Assembly (NCBI GenBank): GCA_977017575.1
Contig: CDRNVI010000065.1
Span: forward strand, 1-64,000
Direction of reading: 5' to 3'
Length of the DNA: 64,000 bases
DNA from: Paramoeba atlantica
Lineage: Eukaryota; Discosea
Shown here: piece after piece, positions 1 through 10,840 of the stretch
How the letters are laid out: each line of letters starts with the position of its first letter
Numbering within the stretch: the stretch's first letter is position 1
Translations under genes and position numbers: made by a program
The notes under the pieces: model-generated
Databases searched by the model: none
Told to the model about the DNA's origin: nothing
The model's input: only the letters and a program-made list of their open reading frames with translations

Positions 1-288
1 CCTCACTCTAAGAGGCTGGGCTGATAACCGACTAGGCCCAGTACTCGGAGGACCGTCCCGGACCCTCCCCTCAGGGAACCAGCTCCCTTACCCGGCTTAC
101 ACCTCTTGGGTAAGCCGTGTTGACGTACAGTTCGTCGACGCAGCGTGTTGGCAACAGCACGTTGGTGCCGCCTTGGACAAGCGGAAACTGGTAGAGGACG
201 TCGGCCTCGGAACTTCCAAATCTGTCTGTGAAGGGTCTGGCTTGCCAGTGACCATCCGGAGCAATCCGGAATGATTTGGTTTTTTTTG
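1..288 (+). mobile_element. SINE1 (tRNA-derived), 3' part
   Basis: Body and 3' end of the most abundant short repeat in the window, ending with the diagnostic CCGGAATGATTTGG and a T-run. The 5' head lies outside the window. The complete form is at 5129-5506. Confidence 0.75.
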
Positions 289-469
289 GAGACTCTACCC
301 TAGCGGCTAGCCCTCCGTGTCTTCTTCTTCTCCTCTCCTTCTTAAGGGAGTCGATAAAAAAATTCAACTGAGGACGAGAGGCCCGATTTTTTAGTCTCAA
401 AACGAAACTCAGTTTTTTATCCCCCTTTTTGTCGAGGGGCAAGGGCCATTTTGCGGGGGGGTTAACATT

Positions 470-1162
470 GTTGTTGGTAGCGGGGTCTTCCTCTGTCGCA
501 GAAAACAGAAAAAACCAACCAGGAGAAAAATGCAAAAAATACACTTCCAAAGACCGATAAAGAAATGTTACCAAACGAACAAAAGAGATCCATATCTACA
601 GGAGAAGCTCCAAAGAAACTGCGAAAGAGATCACAGAAACAGAAACTGCCAGCTTCAAAACTATCACCAGCATTTTCAACCCCCAAGAAGATGCAAACGA
701 AACGAAAAATGCCAACTCAAGAGATCCAGGAGTTGGAATTATCTAAGGCTTCTGTAAAATATGAAGGAGAAAACAGTGAGTAACCCCCCCAGCCTCCCCC
801 CACCCCATCTCCCCCACCCCCCCGCCAGCATATTGTCCGATTTTATTTCTTTTCTTTTCTGCAAGATGCATTTCGTTTTTTATGTGTTTGATGTTGGTTT
901 GGTTGAAAACTAATTTAGTATACCGTGAAGCTGGTGTACCGCTCGTCTCGCAATTTCAGGTAAGTTGTCTCAAACTAGCTAGGTAGTAACAGTAAAACTA
1001 GCCACGCCCATCTAGGAAGATAAAAAAAAAGCTAGGAAGATAATCACGGCTAATTAACCTAAGGCAACGTTGCGACGATAACCTAACCTAAGTGTGAAAA
1101 TTAGTATGGCAAACAGTTTAACCTCCTTAAATGATCTATATCAGTGTTGTTGTTCTTGAAAG
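470..1162 (+). mobile_element. LINE 3' end, family with (GTT)n tail (copy 1)
   Basis: A short open tail (565-783, 72 residues, rich in Lys, Arg and Gln) is followed by non-coding sequence ending TATATCAGTGTTGTTGTT. The last ~60 bases resemble the 3' end of the insertion at 25128-25715, which has clear target duplications and a (GTT)n tail, so this is read as a 5'-truncated LINE 3' end. The 5' limit is uncertain. Equivalent copies are at about 5688-6380 and 10841-11533. Confidence 0.6.
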
Positions 1163-1330
1163 AGTCCGTGCTAACCCCCTTGGTGCGACATCCGTCATTA
1201 CGGATTGTGCCGATGATATCGGCTGTCGCATCGAGGGCTGTATCTCTGCGCCAACGAGCGCATGAACATCAAATTGTCGCAGCGACGACGACTTTCTGTA
1301 CCTTGTTCATTTTATTATTAAATAAGACTT
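1143..1330 (-). other. Y-shaped structured segment, short form (copy 1)
   Basis: Bases 1185-1190 (GCGACA) pair with 1224-1229 (TGTCGC) and enclose two perfect hairpins: TCCGT/ACGGA (1191-1204) and GCCGAT/ATCGGC (1209-1223). Read on the minus strand, the segment is preceded by CGCTCGTTGGCGCAGAGATA, almost the same words that precede the larger Y-structure at 12829-12892. Equivalent copies lie at about 6361-6548 and 11514-11701. Function unknown. Compensating differences between the two forms suggest RNA structure. Confidence 0.6.
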
Positions 1331-1614
1331 TTCATGGCAGCACGGGGGAGCCCCCCCATACGTAGTTTGTCCCCCCCAACCAAAGACGTGGTTTGTCCGC
1401 AAGCTCGGTGTATTCAGGCTCATGATGGTACAGAAGTACCGCCTTCCCGATCGCATCAAGTTTAGGAAGTTCCTATGCTCGGCCTAACGGATTAAGTTTT
1501 TCCACACTTTGGGTTGCAGGTGAGGGGGTAAATTTTGGTTCTTTCTCGCCCATTCGTTTCTTAGTTCATACGTCGTTCATATGGGCAAAACCCCTCTTAT
1601 CGACTAAATCCAAT

Positions 1615-1765
1615 ACAAATCATTCCGGATTGCTCCAGACGGTCGCTGGCAAGCCAGACCCTTCACAGACAGATTTGGAAGTTCAGAGGCCGACGTCCTC
1701 TACCAGTTTCCGCTTTTCCAAGGCGGCACCAACGTGCTATTGCCAACACGCTGCGTCGACGAACT
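1615..1765 (-). mobile_element. SINE1 fragment, antisense
   Basis: Reverse complement of the 3' half of SINE1, from the terminal CCGGAATGATTTG to the CGTCGACGCAGCG block. It lies head-on against the sense copy at 1768. Equivalents are at 6833-6983 and about 11867-12008. Confidence 0.75.
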
Positions 1766-1767
1766 CG

Positions 1768-2128
1768 AAGTGGCAAGAACTCGAAGTTTGAAGCACATGG
1801 TGCTCAGATGGCGAGTTCAAACGCATTTTTCCTGGCGGCTTCACTCTCAGAGGCTGCGCTGAGAACATTCTGGGCCCAGTACTCGGAGGATCGTCCCGGA
1901 CCCTCCGCTAAGGGAACCAGCTCCCTTACCCGGCTTACACCTCTTGGGTAAGCCGTGTTGACGTACAATTCGTCGACGCAGCGTGTTGGCAACAGCACGT
2001 TGGTGCCGCCTTGGAAAAGCGGAAACTGGTAGAGGACGTCGGCCTCGGAACTTCCAAATTTGTCTGTGAAGGGTCTGGCTTGCCAGTGACCGTCCGGAGC
2101 AATCCGGAATGATTTGGTTTTTTTTTGG
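1768..2128 (+). mobile_element. SINE1, diverged copy
   Basis: Starts in the tRNA-like head (GTGGCAAGAACTCGAAG, then GCGAGTTCAAAC as B box) and runs to CCGGAATGATTTGG plus T-run. It is more diverged than the copies at 2689 and 5129. Equivalents are at 6986-7346 and 12011-12369. Confidence 0.75.
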
Positions 2129-2329
2129 AGACTCTACCCTAGCGGCTAGCTCTGCAGAGCCATCCGTGTCTTCTTCTTCTTCTTCTTCTTAAGGGGGTGG
2201 ATAAAAAAATTCAAATGATGGCGAGAGGCCCGATTTTTTTTGTCGCAAAACGAAACTCAGTTTTACATGCCCCTTTTTGTCGAGGGGCAAGGGCCCTTTT
2301 TCGGGGGGGATGTAAAATTGAAGAAGAAT

Positions 2330-2482
2330 GCCCGGCGTCTTCACTCTAAGAGGCTGGGCTGATAACCGACTAGGTCAAGTACTCGGAGGACCGTCCCGGA
2401 CCTTCCTATCGGGGAACCAGCTCCCTTACCGGGCTCACACTTCTTGGGTGAGCCGTGTTGGCGTACAATTGGTCGAGGCATA
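2330..2482 (+). mobile_element. SINE1 fragment
   Basis: Internal part of SINE1 (CTTCACTCTAAGAGGCTGGG to the GGTCGAGGCATAA region). Equivalents are at about 7548-7700 and 12577-12729. Confidence 0.65.
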
Positions 2483-2688
2483 AACCCAAAAAGAAGAAGA
2501 GAAGAATAGAAACCCGACCAACCACCAACCATCACTGGGATAATAAATTAATATGTCCCAGTTGAAAGCTTCACAAATTTCTCCTACCCATAAAACACTT
2601 TGGCGGTCTCCACAAAACTAACATATTCACCAGAAGCTTTTCAAAAACATCTTGCACCAGGCTAAGGGGCGGAGGTCTTGCAAGGGGC

Positions 2689-3494
2689 GGAGGTGGCGGA
2701 GGGGCAAGAATTCAAAGTTTGAAGCACATGGTGCTCAGACGGCGAGTTTAAACCCGCGGTGCTCGCGTAGTTGTTAGACGGTGGGCCTTACAACCTGCAG
2801 GTTGTGGGTTCGATTCCCGCTATCGACAAAACTCGCAACCTGGCGGCCTCACTGCAAAGGGAAAGCGATCAGGAGTGCCTTCAAGGCCCACACCCAACCC
2901 CGCTCCCCTGGAGGACCGGCCCGGAACCGCCGAGCTGAACCAGGCTCCAGCGCAGCCGATAAATTGCGAGATGCTTACGCAAAGGAGGCTTGAGACACAG
3001 CCTACACGATGCAACGGGGTGGACGCCCGTCCTGGTAGCTACGGTTGGGTAGCCGTGCTCGGGCCGCAAGGCGTCGAGTGCCTTCTGGGAAGGGGGTAGC
3101 AACACGATGAAGGTCGGTGGCCTGAGACTCTACCCTAACGGTTGGCGCTGCAGAGCCCTCCGTGTCTTCTTCTTCTTCTTCTTCTTCAAACCCGCTCATC
3201 GCAATATCCCCGGCGGCCTCACTCTAAGAGGCTGGGCTGATAACCAACTAGGCCCAGTACTCGGAGGATCGTCCCGGACCCTCCCCTCAGGGAACCAGCT
3301 CCCTTACCCGGCTTACACCTCTTGGGTAAGCCGTGTTGACGTACAATTCGTCGACGCAGCGTGTTGGCAACAGCACGTTGGTGCCGCCTTGGAAAAGCGG
3401 AAACTGGTAGAGGACGTCGGCCTCGGAACTTCCAAATCTGTCTGTGAAGGGCCTGGCTTGCCAGTGACCATCCGGAGCGATCCGGAATGATTTG
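2689..3494 (+). mobile_element. SINE1 split by a SINE2 insertion
   Basis: The head (2689-2757) and body (3196-3494) of one SINE1 are separated by SINE2 at 2758-3187. The 8-bp target duplication AAACCCGC lies at 2750-2757 and 3188-3195, so SINE1 is the older element. Equivalents are at 7907-8636 (with a 75-bp internal deletion) and 13524-14037 (body missing). Confidence 0.85.
2758..3187 (+). mobile_element. SINE2 (tRNA-derived), copy 1
   Basis: The head resembles a tRNA: an A-box-like CGCGTAGTTGTTAGACGG and a T-arm GTGGG-TTCGATT-CCCGC with a fully paired stem, but the acceptor arms do not pair, so it is not a working tRNA gene. A ~300-bp body follows, then CTCTACCCTAACGG...CCGTG and a (TTC)n tail. 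It is flanked by the duplication AAACCCGC. Confidence 0.85.
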
Positions 3495-4190
3495 GATTTT
3501 GGATTATGAGATTTAACTTTGCACACATACAAATTAACATTCTGAGATTTTAGTTTCCGCACCTGATGCTCTATATCTTGTAGAATGTTTCTGTTGACGC
3601 TGCCGTCATACCCTATTACCCGTCTTCGAATGCGAACATGATGAAAGAAGTGCCACGCATAGAATGAATCTGTGTGTACTACGATATCTTTTGCTCCGCC
3701 CGGTATTCTTTTAAGCGCCTCTCGGAAAGATTCAGCCTCAGCTTGCTCGGCACTATCAACATCTAGTGTTAAGGAAAAACATTTATCGGTTGTCCACCGT
3801 TGAAGCACAACAATTCCAGCACCTGCTCTGATCTCGTTTGTCACCCGCAAGGCACGGACTGAACCATCAATATAGAAGTGAACCTCACCATCTTTTACTG
3901 GAAGGATCAGAACTTTCTTCGACAAATTGGAAATCGTAAGGCGTATCTTGCTTCAAGGCGTAGGCATGTTTACTTTTCCATCTAGGAGAAGAGAGTCTTT
4001 CGTAATCCGGGAGCGGTTCGAGTGCTACGTGTATGACCCTCGCTTGGCCGAACGAACGGCGAAGAATACAATGTCAAAGCGCTTGGTCCGCCACCGGAAA
4101 GTAGACGGCGAAGTAATTGGACTAGTGACCAGCCTTCTGGAACGGCGATACAGCCAGCAACAGATTAGTGTCACCCTAAACAAGGAGCAA

Positions 4191-4310
4191 AGAGGAAGAA
4201 AGAGGAAGAAAGAGGAAGAAAGAGGAAGAAAGAGGAAGAAAGAGGAAGAAAGAGGAAGAAAGAGGAAGAAAGAGGAAGAAAGAGGAAGAAAGAGGAAGAA
4301 AGAGGAAGAG
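4191..4310. repeat. (AGAGGAAGAA)n minisatellite, copy 1
   Basis: About twelve 10-bp units inside the antisense LINE fragment. The second-unit array at about 9333-9442 is slightly shorter. Confidence 0.95.
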
Positions 4311-4572
4311 GAGCAGGGGTCGCTCGCGCGACCCCCGCTAAATAGGGGGGGAAGGTGGTAGTTGTGGGGTATGGAGGCCTCTCGCAACTCCGGGGCCTCA
4401 CCGGGAGCACAATTGAGGTTACCTATTTTTTATGTTAACTGTGTGGCAAAATTGTAAATTTTTGGAAGGTGTTGAAATTTTTTTTTAGGGGTCGATTTTT
4501 TTTTAGGGGTTGAAATCTTTTTTAGGCCTTGAAATTTTTTTGAAGGGGTCGACTTCTTTTTAATCGGTTTAT

Positions 4573-4680
4573 GACAGATAAGGGTGCGGCTTATATGACA
4601 GATAAGGGTGCTGTATGACAGATAAGGGTGCGAGTTTCTATGGCAGATAAGGGTGCCGCGTTTATGACAGATAATGGTGC
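4573..4680. repeat. GACAGATAAGGGTGC minisatellite, copy 1
   Basis: Five units of a TATGACAGATAAGGGTGC core with variable spacers. It is preceded at 4470-4560 by A/T-rich TTTTTTAGGGGTTGA-like repeats. It interrupts the LINE fragment. Confidence 0.9.
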
Positions 4681-5128
4681 GAGTGGGTACCTTTAAATCT
4701 TCACGTAACTTTTTCCAGTGATCTCGATCCTGAGCGTATACGAGGGCTTGTTCTTCGGTAATGTCCAGATCGTGAAAGCAAGCTTCGCTTGGTGAGGGAT
4801 TTCGTTTCCTATCGCTGCATTTCCACTGAATAAGATCTCGAAACATGAATGAGTGCCTTAGAATGTGACCAACAATTTTAGCCCGACTAACGCGATGTAC
4901 GGTGGAGAAACGAGGAGTGCCGCAATAAAGTCACTCGATAGTGTAGCAGTGTCAAAACTCGTCCAGTTTAGCACAATTATAGCAAAATCTTCGCATCATA
5001 TTGAGCTCAACTTCTGTTTGCCGAAGCATTATGTTGGATATGGAAAGCGAAGCGGCACCAAAGGTCATGATTGGATAAGCGAGGCAATCAAACAAACGCA
5101 GTTTTGTTGCTGCACTCAGTGACGAGGT

Positions 5129-5506
5129 GGAGGTGGCGGAGTGGCAAGAACTCAAAGTTTGAAGCACATGGTGCTCAGAAGGCGAGTTCAAACCCGCTCA
5201 TCGCAATATTCCCGGCGGCCTCACTCTAAGAGGCTGGGCTGATAACCAACTAGGCCCAGTACTCGGAGGATCGTCCCGGACCCTCCCCTCAGGGAACCAG
5301 CTCCCTTACCCAGCTTAAAACTCTTGGGTAAGCCGTGTTGACGTACAGTTCGTCGACGCAGCGTGTTGGCAACAGCACGTTGGTGCCGCCTTGGACAAGC
5401 GGAAACTGGTAGAGAACGTCGGCCTCGGAACTTCCAAATCTGTCTGTGAAGGGTCTGGCTTGCCAGTGACCATCCGGAGCAATCCGGAATGATTTGGTTT
5501 TTTTTG
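5129..5506 (+). mobile_element. SINE1, complete reference copy
   Basis: The head has an A-box-like GGTGGCGGAGTGGCAAGA and a B-box-like GAGTTCAAACCC about 50 bases later, the spacing of a tRNA-derived promoter. A ~300-bp body with CTAAGAGGCTGGGCTGATAA follows, then CCGGAATGATTTGG and a T-run. It spans the junction of units 1 and 2. The same junction copy is at 10282-10659. Confidence 0.8.
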
Positions 5507-5687
5507 GAGACTCTACCCTAGCGGCTAGCCCTCCGTGTCTTCTTCTTCTCCTCTCCTTCTTAAGGGAGTCGATAAAAAAATTCAACTGAGGACGAGAGGC
5601 CCGATTTTTTAGTCTCAAAACGAAACTCAGTTTTTTATCCCCCTTTTTGTCGAGGGGCAAGGGCCATTTTGCGGGGGGGTTAACATT

Positions 5688-6380
5688 GTTGTTGGTAGCG
5701 GGGTCTTCCTCTGTCGCAGAAAACAGAAAAAACCAACCAGGAGAAAAATGCAAAAAATACACTTCCAAAGACCGATAAAGAAATGTTACCAAACGAACAA
5801 AAGAGATCCATATCTACAGGAGAAGCTCCAAAGAAACTGCGAAAGAGATCACAGAAACAGAAACTGCCAGCTTCAAAACTATCACCAGCATTTTCAACCC
5901 CCAAGAAGATGCAAACGAAACGAAAAATGCCAACTCAAGAGATCCAGGAGTTGGAATTATCTAAGGCTTCTGTAAAATATGAAGGAGAAAACAGTGAGTA
6001 ACCCCCCAAGCCTCCCCCCACCCCATCTCCCCCACCCCCCCGCCAGCATATTGTCCGATTTTATTTCTTTTCTTTTCTGCAAGATGCATTTCGTTTTTTA
6101 TGTGTTTGATGTTGGTTTGGTTGAAAACTAATTTAGTATACCGTGAAGCTGGTGTACCGCTCGTCTCGCAATTTCAGGTAAGTTGTCTCAAACTAGCTAG
6201 GTAGTAACAGTAAAACTAGCCACGCCCATCTAGGAAGATAAAAAAAAAGCTAGGAAGATAATCACGGCTAATTAACCTAAGGCAACGTTGCGACGATAAC
6301 CTAACCTAAGTGTGAAAATTAGTATGGCAAACAGTTTAACCTCCTTAAATGATCTATATCAGTGTTGTTGTTCTTGAAAG
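5688..6380 (+). mobile_element. LINE 3' end, (GTT)n family (copy 2)
   Basis: Second-unit equivalent of 470-1162, with the same basic 72-residue tail frame at 5783-6001. Confidence 0.6.
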
Positions 6381-6548
6381 AGTCCGTGCTAACCCCCTTG
6401 GTGCGACATCCGTCATTACGGATTGTGCCGATGATATCGGCTGTCGCATCGAGGGCTGTATCTCTGCGCCAACGAGCGCATGAACATCAAATTGTCGCAG
6501 CGACGACGACTTTCTGTACCTTGTTCATTTTATTATTAAATAAGACTT
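6361..6548 (-). other. Y-shaped structured segment, short form (copy 2)
   Basis: Second-unit equivalent of 1143-1330, with both hairpins and the closing stem intact. Confidence 0.6.
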
Positions 6549-7975
6549 TTCATGGCAGCACGGGGGAGCCCCCCCATACGTAGTTTGTCCCCCCCAACCA
6601 AAGACGTGGTTTGTCCGCAAGCTAGGTGTATTCAGGCTCATGATGGTACAGAAGTACCGCCTTCCCGATCGCATCAAGTTTAGGAAGTTCCTATGCTCGG
6701 CCTAACGGATTAAGTTTTTCCACACTTTGGGTTGCAGGTGAGGGGGTAAATTTTGGTTCTTTCTCGCCCATTCGTTTCTTAGTTCATACGTCGTTCATAT
6801 GGGCAAAACCCCTCTTATCGACTAAATCCAATACAAATCATTCCGGATTGCTCCAGACGGTCGCTGGCAAGCCAGACCCTTCACAGACAGATTTGGAAGT
6901 TCAGAGGCCGACGTCCTCTACCAGTTTCCGCTTTTCCATGGCGGCACCAACGTGCTATTGCCAACACGCTGCGTCGACGAACTCGAAGTGGCAAGAACTC
7001 GAAGTTTGAAGCACATGGTGCTCAGATGGCGAGTTCAAACGCATTTTTCCTGGCGGCTTCACTCTCAGAGGCTGCGCTGAGAACATTCTGGGCCCAGTAC
7101 TCGGAGGATCGTCCCGGACCCTCCGCTAAGGGAACCAGCTCCCTTACCCGGCTTACACCTCTTGGGTAAGCCGTGTTGACGTACAATTCGTCGACGCAGC
7201 GTGTTGGCAACAGCACGTTGGTGCCGCCTTGGAAAAGCGGAAACTGGTAGAGGACGTCGGCCTCGGAACTTCCAAATTTGTCTGTGAAGGGTCTGGCTTG
7301 CCAGTGACCGTCCGGAGCAATCCGGAATGATTTGGTTTTTTTTTGGAGACTCTACCCTAGCGGCTAGCTCTGCAGAGCCATCCGTGTCTTCTTCTTCTTC
7401 TTCTTCTTAAGGGGGTGGATAAAAAAATTCAAATGATGGCGAGAGGCCCGATTTTTTTTGTCGCAAAACGAAACTCAGTTTTACATGCCCCTTTTTGTCG
7501 AGGGGCAAGGGCCCTTTTTCGGGGGGGATGTAAAATTGAAGAAGAATGCCCGGCGTCTTCACTCTAAGAGGCTGGGCTGATAACCGACTAGGTCAAGTAC
7601 TCGGAGGACCGTCCCGGACCTTCCTATCGGGGAACCAGCTCCCTTACCGGGCTCACACTTCTTGGGTGAGCCGTGTTGGCGTACAATTGGTCGAGGCATA
7701 AACCCAAAAAGAAGAAGAGAAGAATAGAAACCCGACCAACCACCAACCATCACTGGGATAATAAATTAATATGTCCCAGTTGAAAGCTTCACAAATTTCT
7801 CCTACCCATAAAACACTTTGGCGGTCTCCACAAAACTAACATATTCACCAGAAGCTTTTCAAAAACATCTTGCACCAGGCTAAGGGGCGGAGGTCTTGCA
7901 AGGGGCGGAGGTGGCGGAGGGGCAAGAATTCAAAGTTTGAAGCACATGGTGCTCAGACGGCGAGTTTAAACCCGC

Positions 7976-8405
7976 AGTGCTCGCGTAGTTGTTAGACGGT
8001 GGGCCTTACAACCTGCAGGTTGTGGGTTCGATTCCCGCTATCGACAAAACTCGCAACCTGGCGGCCTCACTGCAAAGGGAAAGCGATCAGGAGTGCCTTC
8101 AAGGCCCACACCCAACCCCGCTCCCCTGGAGGACCGACCCGGAACCGCCGAGCTGAACCAGGCTCCAGCGCAGCCGATAAATTGCGAGATGCTTACGCAA
8201 AGGAGGCTTGAGACACAGCCTACACGATGCAACGGGGTGGACGCCCGTCCTGGTAGCTACGGTTGGGTAGCCGTGCTCGGGCCGCAAGGCGTCGAGTGCC
8301 GTCTGGGAAGGGGGTAGCAACACGATGAAGGTCGGTGGCCTGAGACTCTACCCTAACGGTTGGCGCTGCAGAGCCCTCCGTGTCTTCTTCTTCTTCTTCT
8401 TCTTC
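7976..8405 (+). mobile_element. SINE2, copy 2
   Basis: Second-unit copy of 2758-3187, with the same AAACCCGC flanks (7968-7975 and 8406-8413). Confidence 0.85.
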
Positions 8406-8637
8406 AAACCCGCTCATCGCAATATCCCCGGCGGCCTCACTCTAAGAGGCTGGGCTGATAACCAACTAGGCCCAGTACTCGGAGGATCGTCCCGGACCCT
8501 CCCCTCAGGGAACCAGCTCCCTTACCCGGCTTACACCTCTTGGGTAAGCCGTGTTGACGTACAATTCGTCGACGCAGCGTGTTGGCAACAGCACGTTGGT
8601 GCCGCCTTGGACATCCGGAGCGATCCGGAATGATTTG

Positions 8638-10271
8638 GATTTTGGATTATGAGATTTAACTTTGCACACATACAAATTAACATTCTGAGATTTTAGTTTC
8701 CGCACCTGATGCTCTATATCTTGTAGAATGTTTCTGTTGACGCTGCCGTCATACCCTATTACCCGTCTTCGAATGCGAACATGATGAAAGAAGTGCCACG
8801 CATAGAATGAATCTGTGTGTACTACGATATCTTTTGCTCCGCCCGGTATTCTTTTAAGCGCCTCTCGGAAAGATTCAGCCTCAGCTTGCTCGGCACTATC
8901 AACATCTAGTGTTAAGGAAAAACATTTATCGGTTGTCCACCGTTGAAGCACAACAATTCCAGCACCTGCTCTGATCTCGTTTGTCACCCGCAAGGCACGG
9001 ACTGAACCATCAATATAGAAGTGAACCTCACCATCTTTTACTGGAAGGATCAGAACTTTCTTCGACAAATTGGAAATCGTAAGGCGTATCTTGCTTCAAG
9101 GCGTAGGCATGTTTACTTTTCCATCTAGGAGAAGAGAGTCTTTCGTAATCCGGGAGCGGTTCGAGTGCTACGTGTATGACCCTCGCTTGGCCGAACGAAC
9201 GGCGAAGAATACAATGTCAAAGCGCTTGGTCCGCCACCGGAAAGTAGACGGCGAAGTAATTGGACTAGTGACCAGCCTTCTGGAACGGCGATACAGCCAG
9301 CAACAGATTAGTGTCACCCTAAACAAGGAGCAAAGAGGAAGAAAGAGGAAGAAAGAGGAAGAAAGAGGAAGAAAGAGGAAGAAAGAGGAAGAAAGAGGAA
9401 GAAAGAGGAAGAAAGAGGAAGAAAGAGGAAGAAAGAGGAAGAGGAGCAGGGGTCGCTCGCGCGACCCCCGCTAAATAGGGGGGGAAGGTGGTAGTTGTGG
9501 GGTATGGAGGCCTCTCGCAACTCCGGGGCCTCACCGGGAGCACAATTGAGGTTACCTATTTTTTATGTTAACTGTGTGGCAAAATTGTAAATTTTTGGAA
9601 GGTGTTGAAATTTTTTTTTAGGGGTCGATTTTTTTTTAGGGGTTGAAATTTTTTTTAGGCCTTGAAATTTTTTTGAAGGGGTCGACTTCTTTTTAATCGG
9701 TTTATGACAGATAAGGGTGCGGCTTATATGACAGATAAGGGTGCATTATGACAGACAAGGGTGCTGTATGACAGATAAGGGTGCGAGTTTCTATGGCAGA
9801 TAAGGGTGCCGCGTTTATGACAGATAATGGTGCGAGTGGGTACCTTTAAATCTTCACGTAACTTTTTCCAGTGATCTCGATCCTGAGCGTATACGAGGGC
9901 TTGTTCTTCGGTAATGTCCAGATCGTGAAAGCAAGCTTCGCTTGGTGAGGGATTTCGTTTCCTATCGCTGCATTTCCACTGAATAAGATCTCGAAACATG
10001 AATGAGTGCCTTAGAATGTGACCAACAATTTTAGCCCGACTAACGCGATGTACGGTGGAGAAACGAGGAGTGCCGCAATAAAGTCACTCGATAGTGTAGC
10101 AGTGTCAAAACTCGTCCAGTTTAGCACAATTATAGCAAAATCTTCGCATCATATTGAGCTCAACTTCTGTTTGCCGAAGCATTATGTTGGATATGGAAAG
10201 CGAAGCGGCACCAAAGGTCATGATTGGATAAGCGAGGCAATCAAACAAACGCAGTTTTGTTGCTGCACTCA
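8638..10271 (-). pseudogene. Antisense LINE fragment with RNase H, copy 2
   Basis: Second-unit copy of 3495-5118. The RNase H domain lies at about 9068-8655 on the minus strand. Not present in the truncated third unit. Confidence 0.8.
9705..9832. repeat. GACAGATAAGGGTGC minisatellite, copy 2
   Basis: Same array as 4573-4680 with one added unit (GACAGACAAGGGTGC), so the array has changed length since the unit duplicated. Confidence 0.9.
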
Positions 10272-10281
10272 GTGACGAGGT

Positions 10282-10659
10282 GGAGGTGGCGGAGTGGCAA
10301 GAACTCAAAGTTTGAAGCACATGGTGCTCAGAAGGCGAGTTCAAACCCGCTCATCGCAATATTCCCGGCGGCCTCACTCTAAGAGGCTGGGCTGATAACC
10401 AACTAGGCCCAGTACTCGGAGGATCGTCCCGGACCCTCCCCTCAGGGAACCAGCTCCCTTACCCAGCTTAAAACTCTTGGGTAAGCCGTGTTGACGTACA
10501 GTTCGTCGACGCAGCGTGTTGGCAACAGCACGTTGGTGCCGCCTTGGACAAGCGGAAACTGGTAGAGAACGTCGGCCTCGGAACTTCCAAATCTGTCTGT
10601 GAAGGGTCTGGCTTGCCAGTGACCATCCGGAGCAATCCGGAATGATTTGGTTTTTTTTG
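10282..10659 (+). mobile_element. SINE1 at the unit 2/3 junction
   Basis: Same element as 5129-5506, one unit on. Confidence 0.8.
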
Positions 10660-10840
10660 GAGACTCTACCCTAGCGGCTAGCCCTCCGTGTCTTCTTCTT
10701 CTCCTCTCCTTCTTAAGGGAGTCGATAAAAAAATTCAACTGAGGACGAGAGGCCCGATTTTTTAGTCTCAAAACGAAACTCAGTTTTTTATCCCCCTTTT
10801 TGTCGAGGGGCAAGGGCCATTTTGCGGGGGGGTTAACATT

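Larger units (their letters stand above)
3495..5118 (-). pseudogene. Antisense LINE fragment (post-RT region and RNase H), copy 1
   Basis: On the minus strand, in LINE order: 5118-4860 matches the region after the RT palm of the LINE at 18172-22268 (LSAATKLRLFD against LSAGTKLRLYD). 4846-4690 matches PSPSEACFHDLDITEEQALVYA. 3925-3503 is an RNase H domain with the acidic residues in YIDGSV, the Glu in AEAESFREAL and HTDSFYAW. The reading frame is broken, and two minisatellites have expanded inside (4191-4310 and 4573-4680). The plus-strand frame over the same DNA is a shadow. Confidence 0.8.
1..5218. repeat. 5.2 kb tandem repeat unit, copy 1 (starts inside the unit)
   Basis: The sequence at position 1 recurs at 5219 and at 10372, and the three stretches are nearly identical over kilobases, so this is a head-to-tail segmental array. 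The unit is a mosaic: a SINE1 body, a LINE 3' end, an antisense structured segment (about 1143-1330), a short antisense SINE1 piece facing a sense SINE1, a SINE1 fragment, a SINE1 split by SINE2, an antisense LINE fragment with an RNase H domain, two minisatellites and a new SINE1 head that runs into the next unit. The window opens inside the array, so more copies may lie to the left. I see no host gene in it. Confidence 0.93.
5219..10371. repeat. 5.2 kb tandem repeat unit, copy 2
   Basis: Same order of parts as copy 1. It differs by a ~75-bp deletion in the interrupted SINE1 near 8610, by a slightly shorter AGAGGAAGAA array and by one extra GACAGATAAGGGTGC-type repeat. Its first 100 bases match copy 3 better than copy 1 (for example the AGCTTAAAACTC variant at about 5313, where copy 1 has GGCTTACACCTC). 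This suggests stepwise unequal exchange. Confidence 0.93.

Noticed and set aside
2758-2830. Functional tRNA gene
   Set aside because: The T-arm is good, but the acceptor strands do not pair, and a SINE body and (TTC)n tail follow.
4191-4310. Lys/Arg/Glu-rich plus-strand protein over the AGAGGAAGAA repeat
   Set aside because: The frame lies opposite a clear antisense LINE RNase H region and owes its length to a 10-bp repeat. It is a shadow, not a gene.
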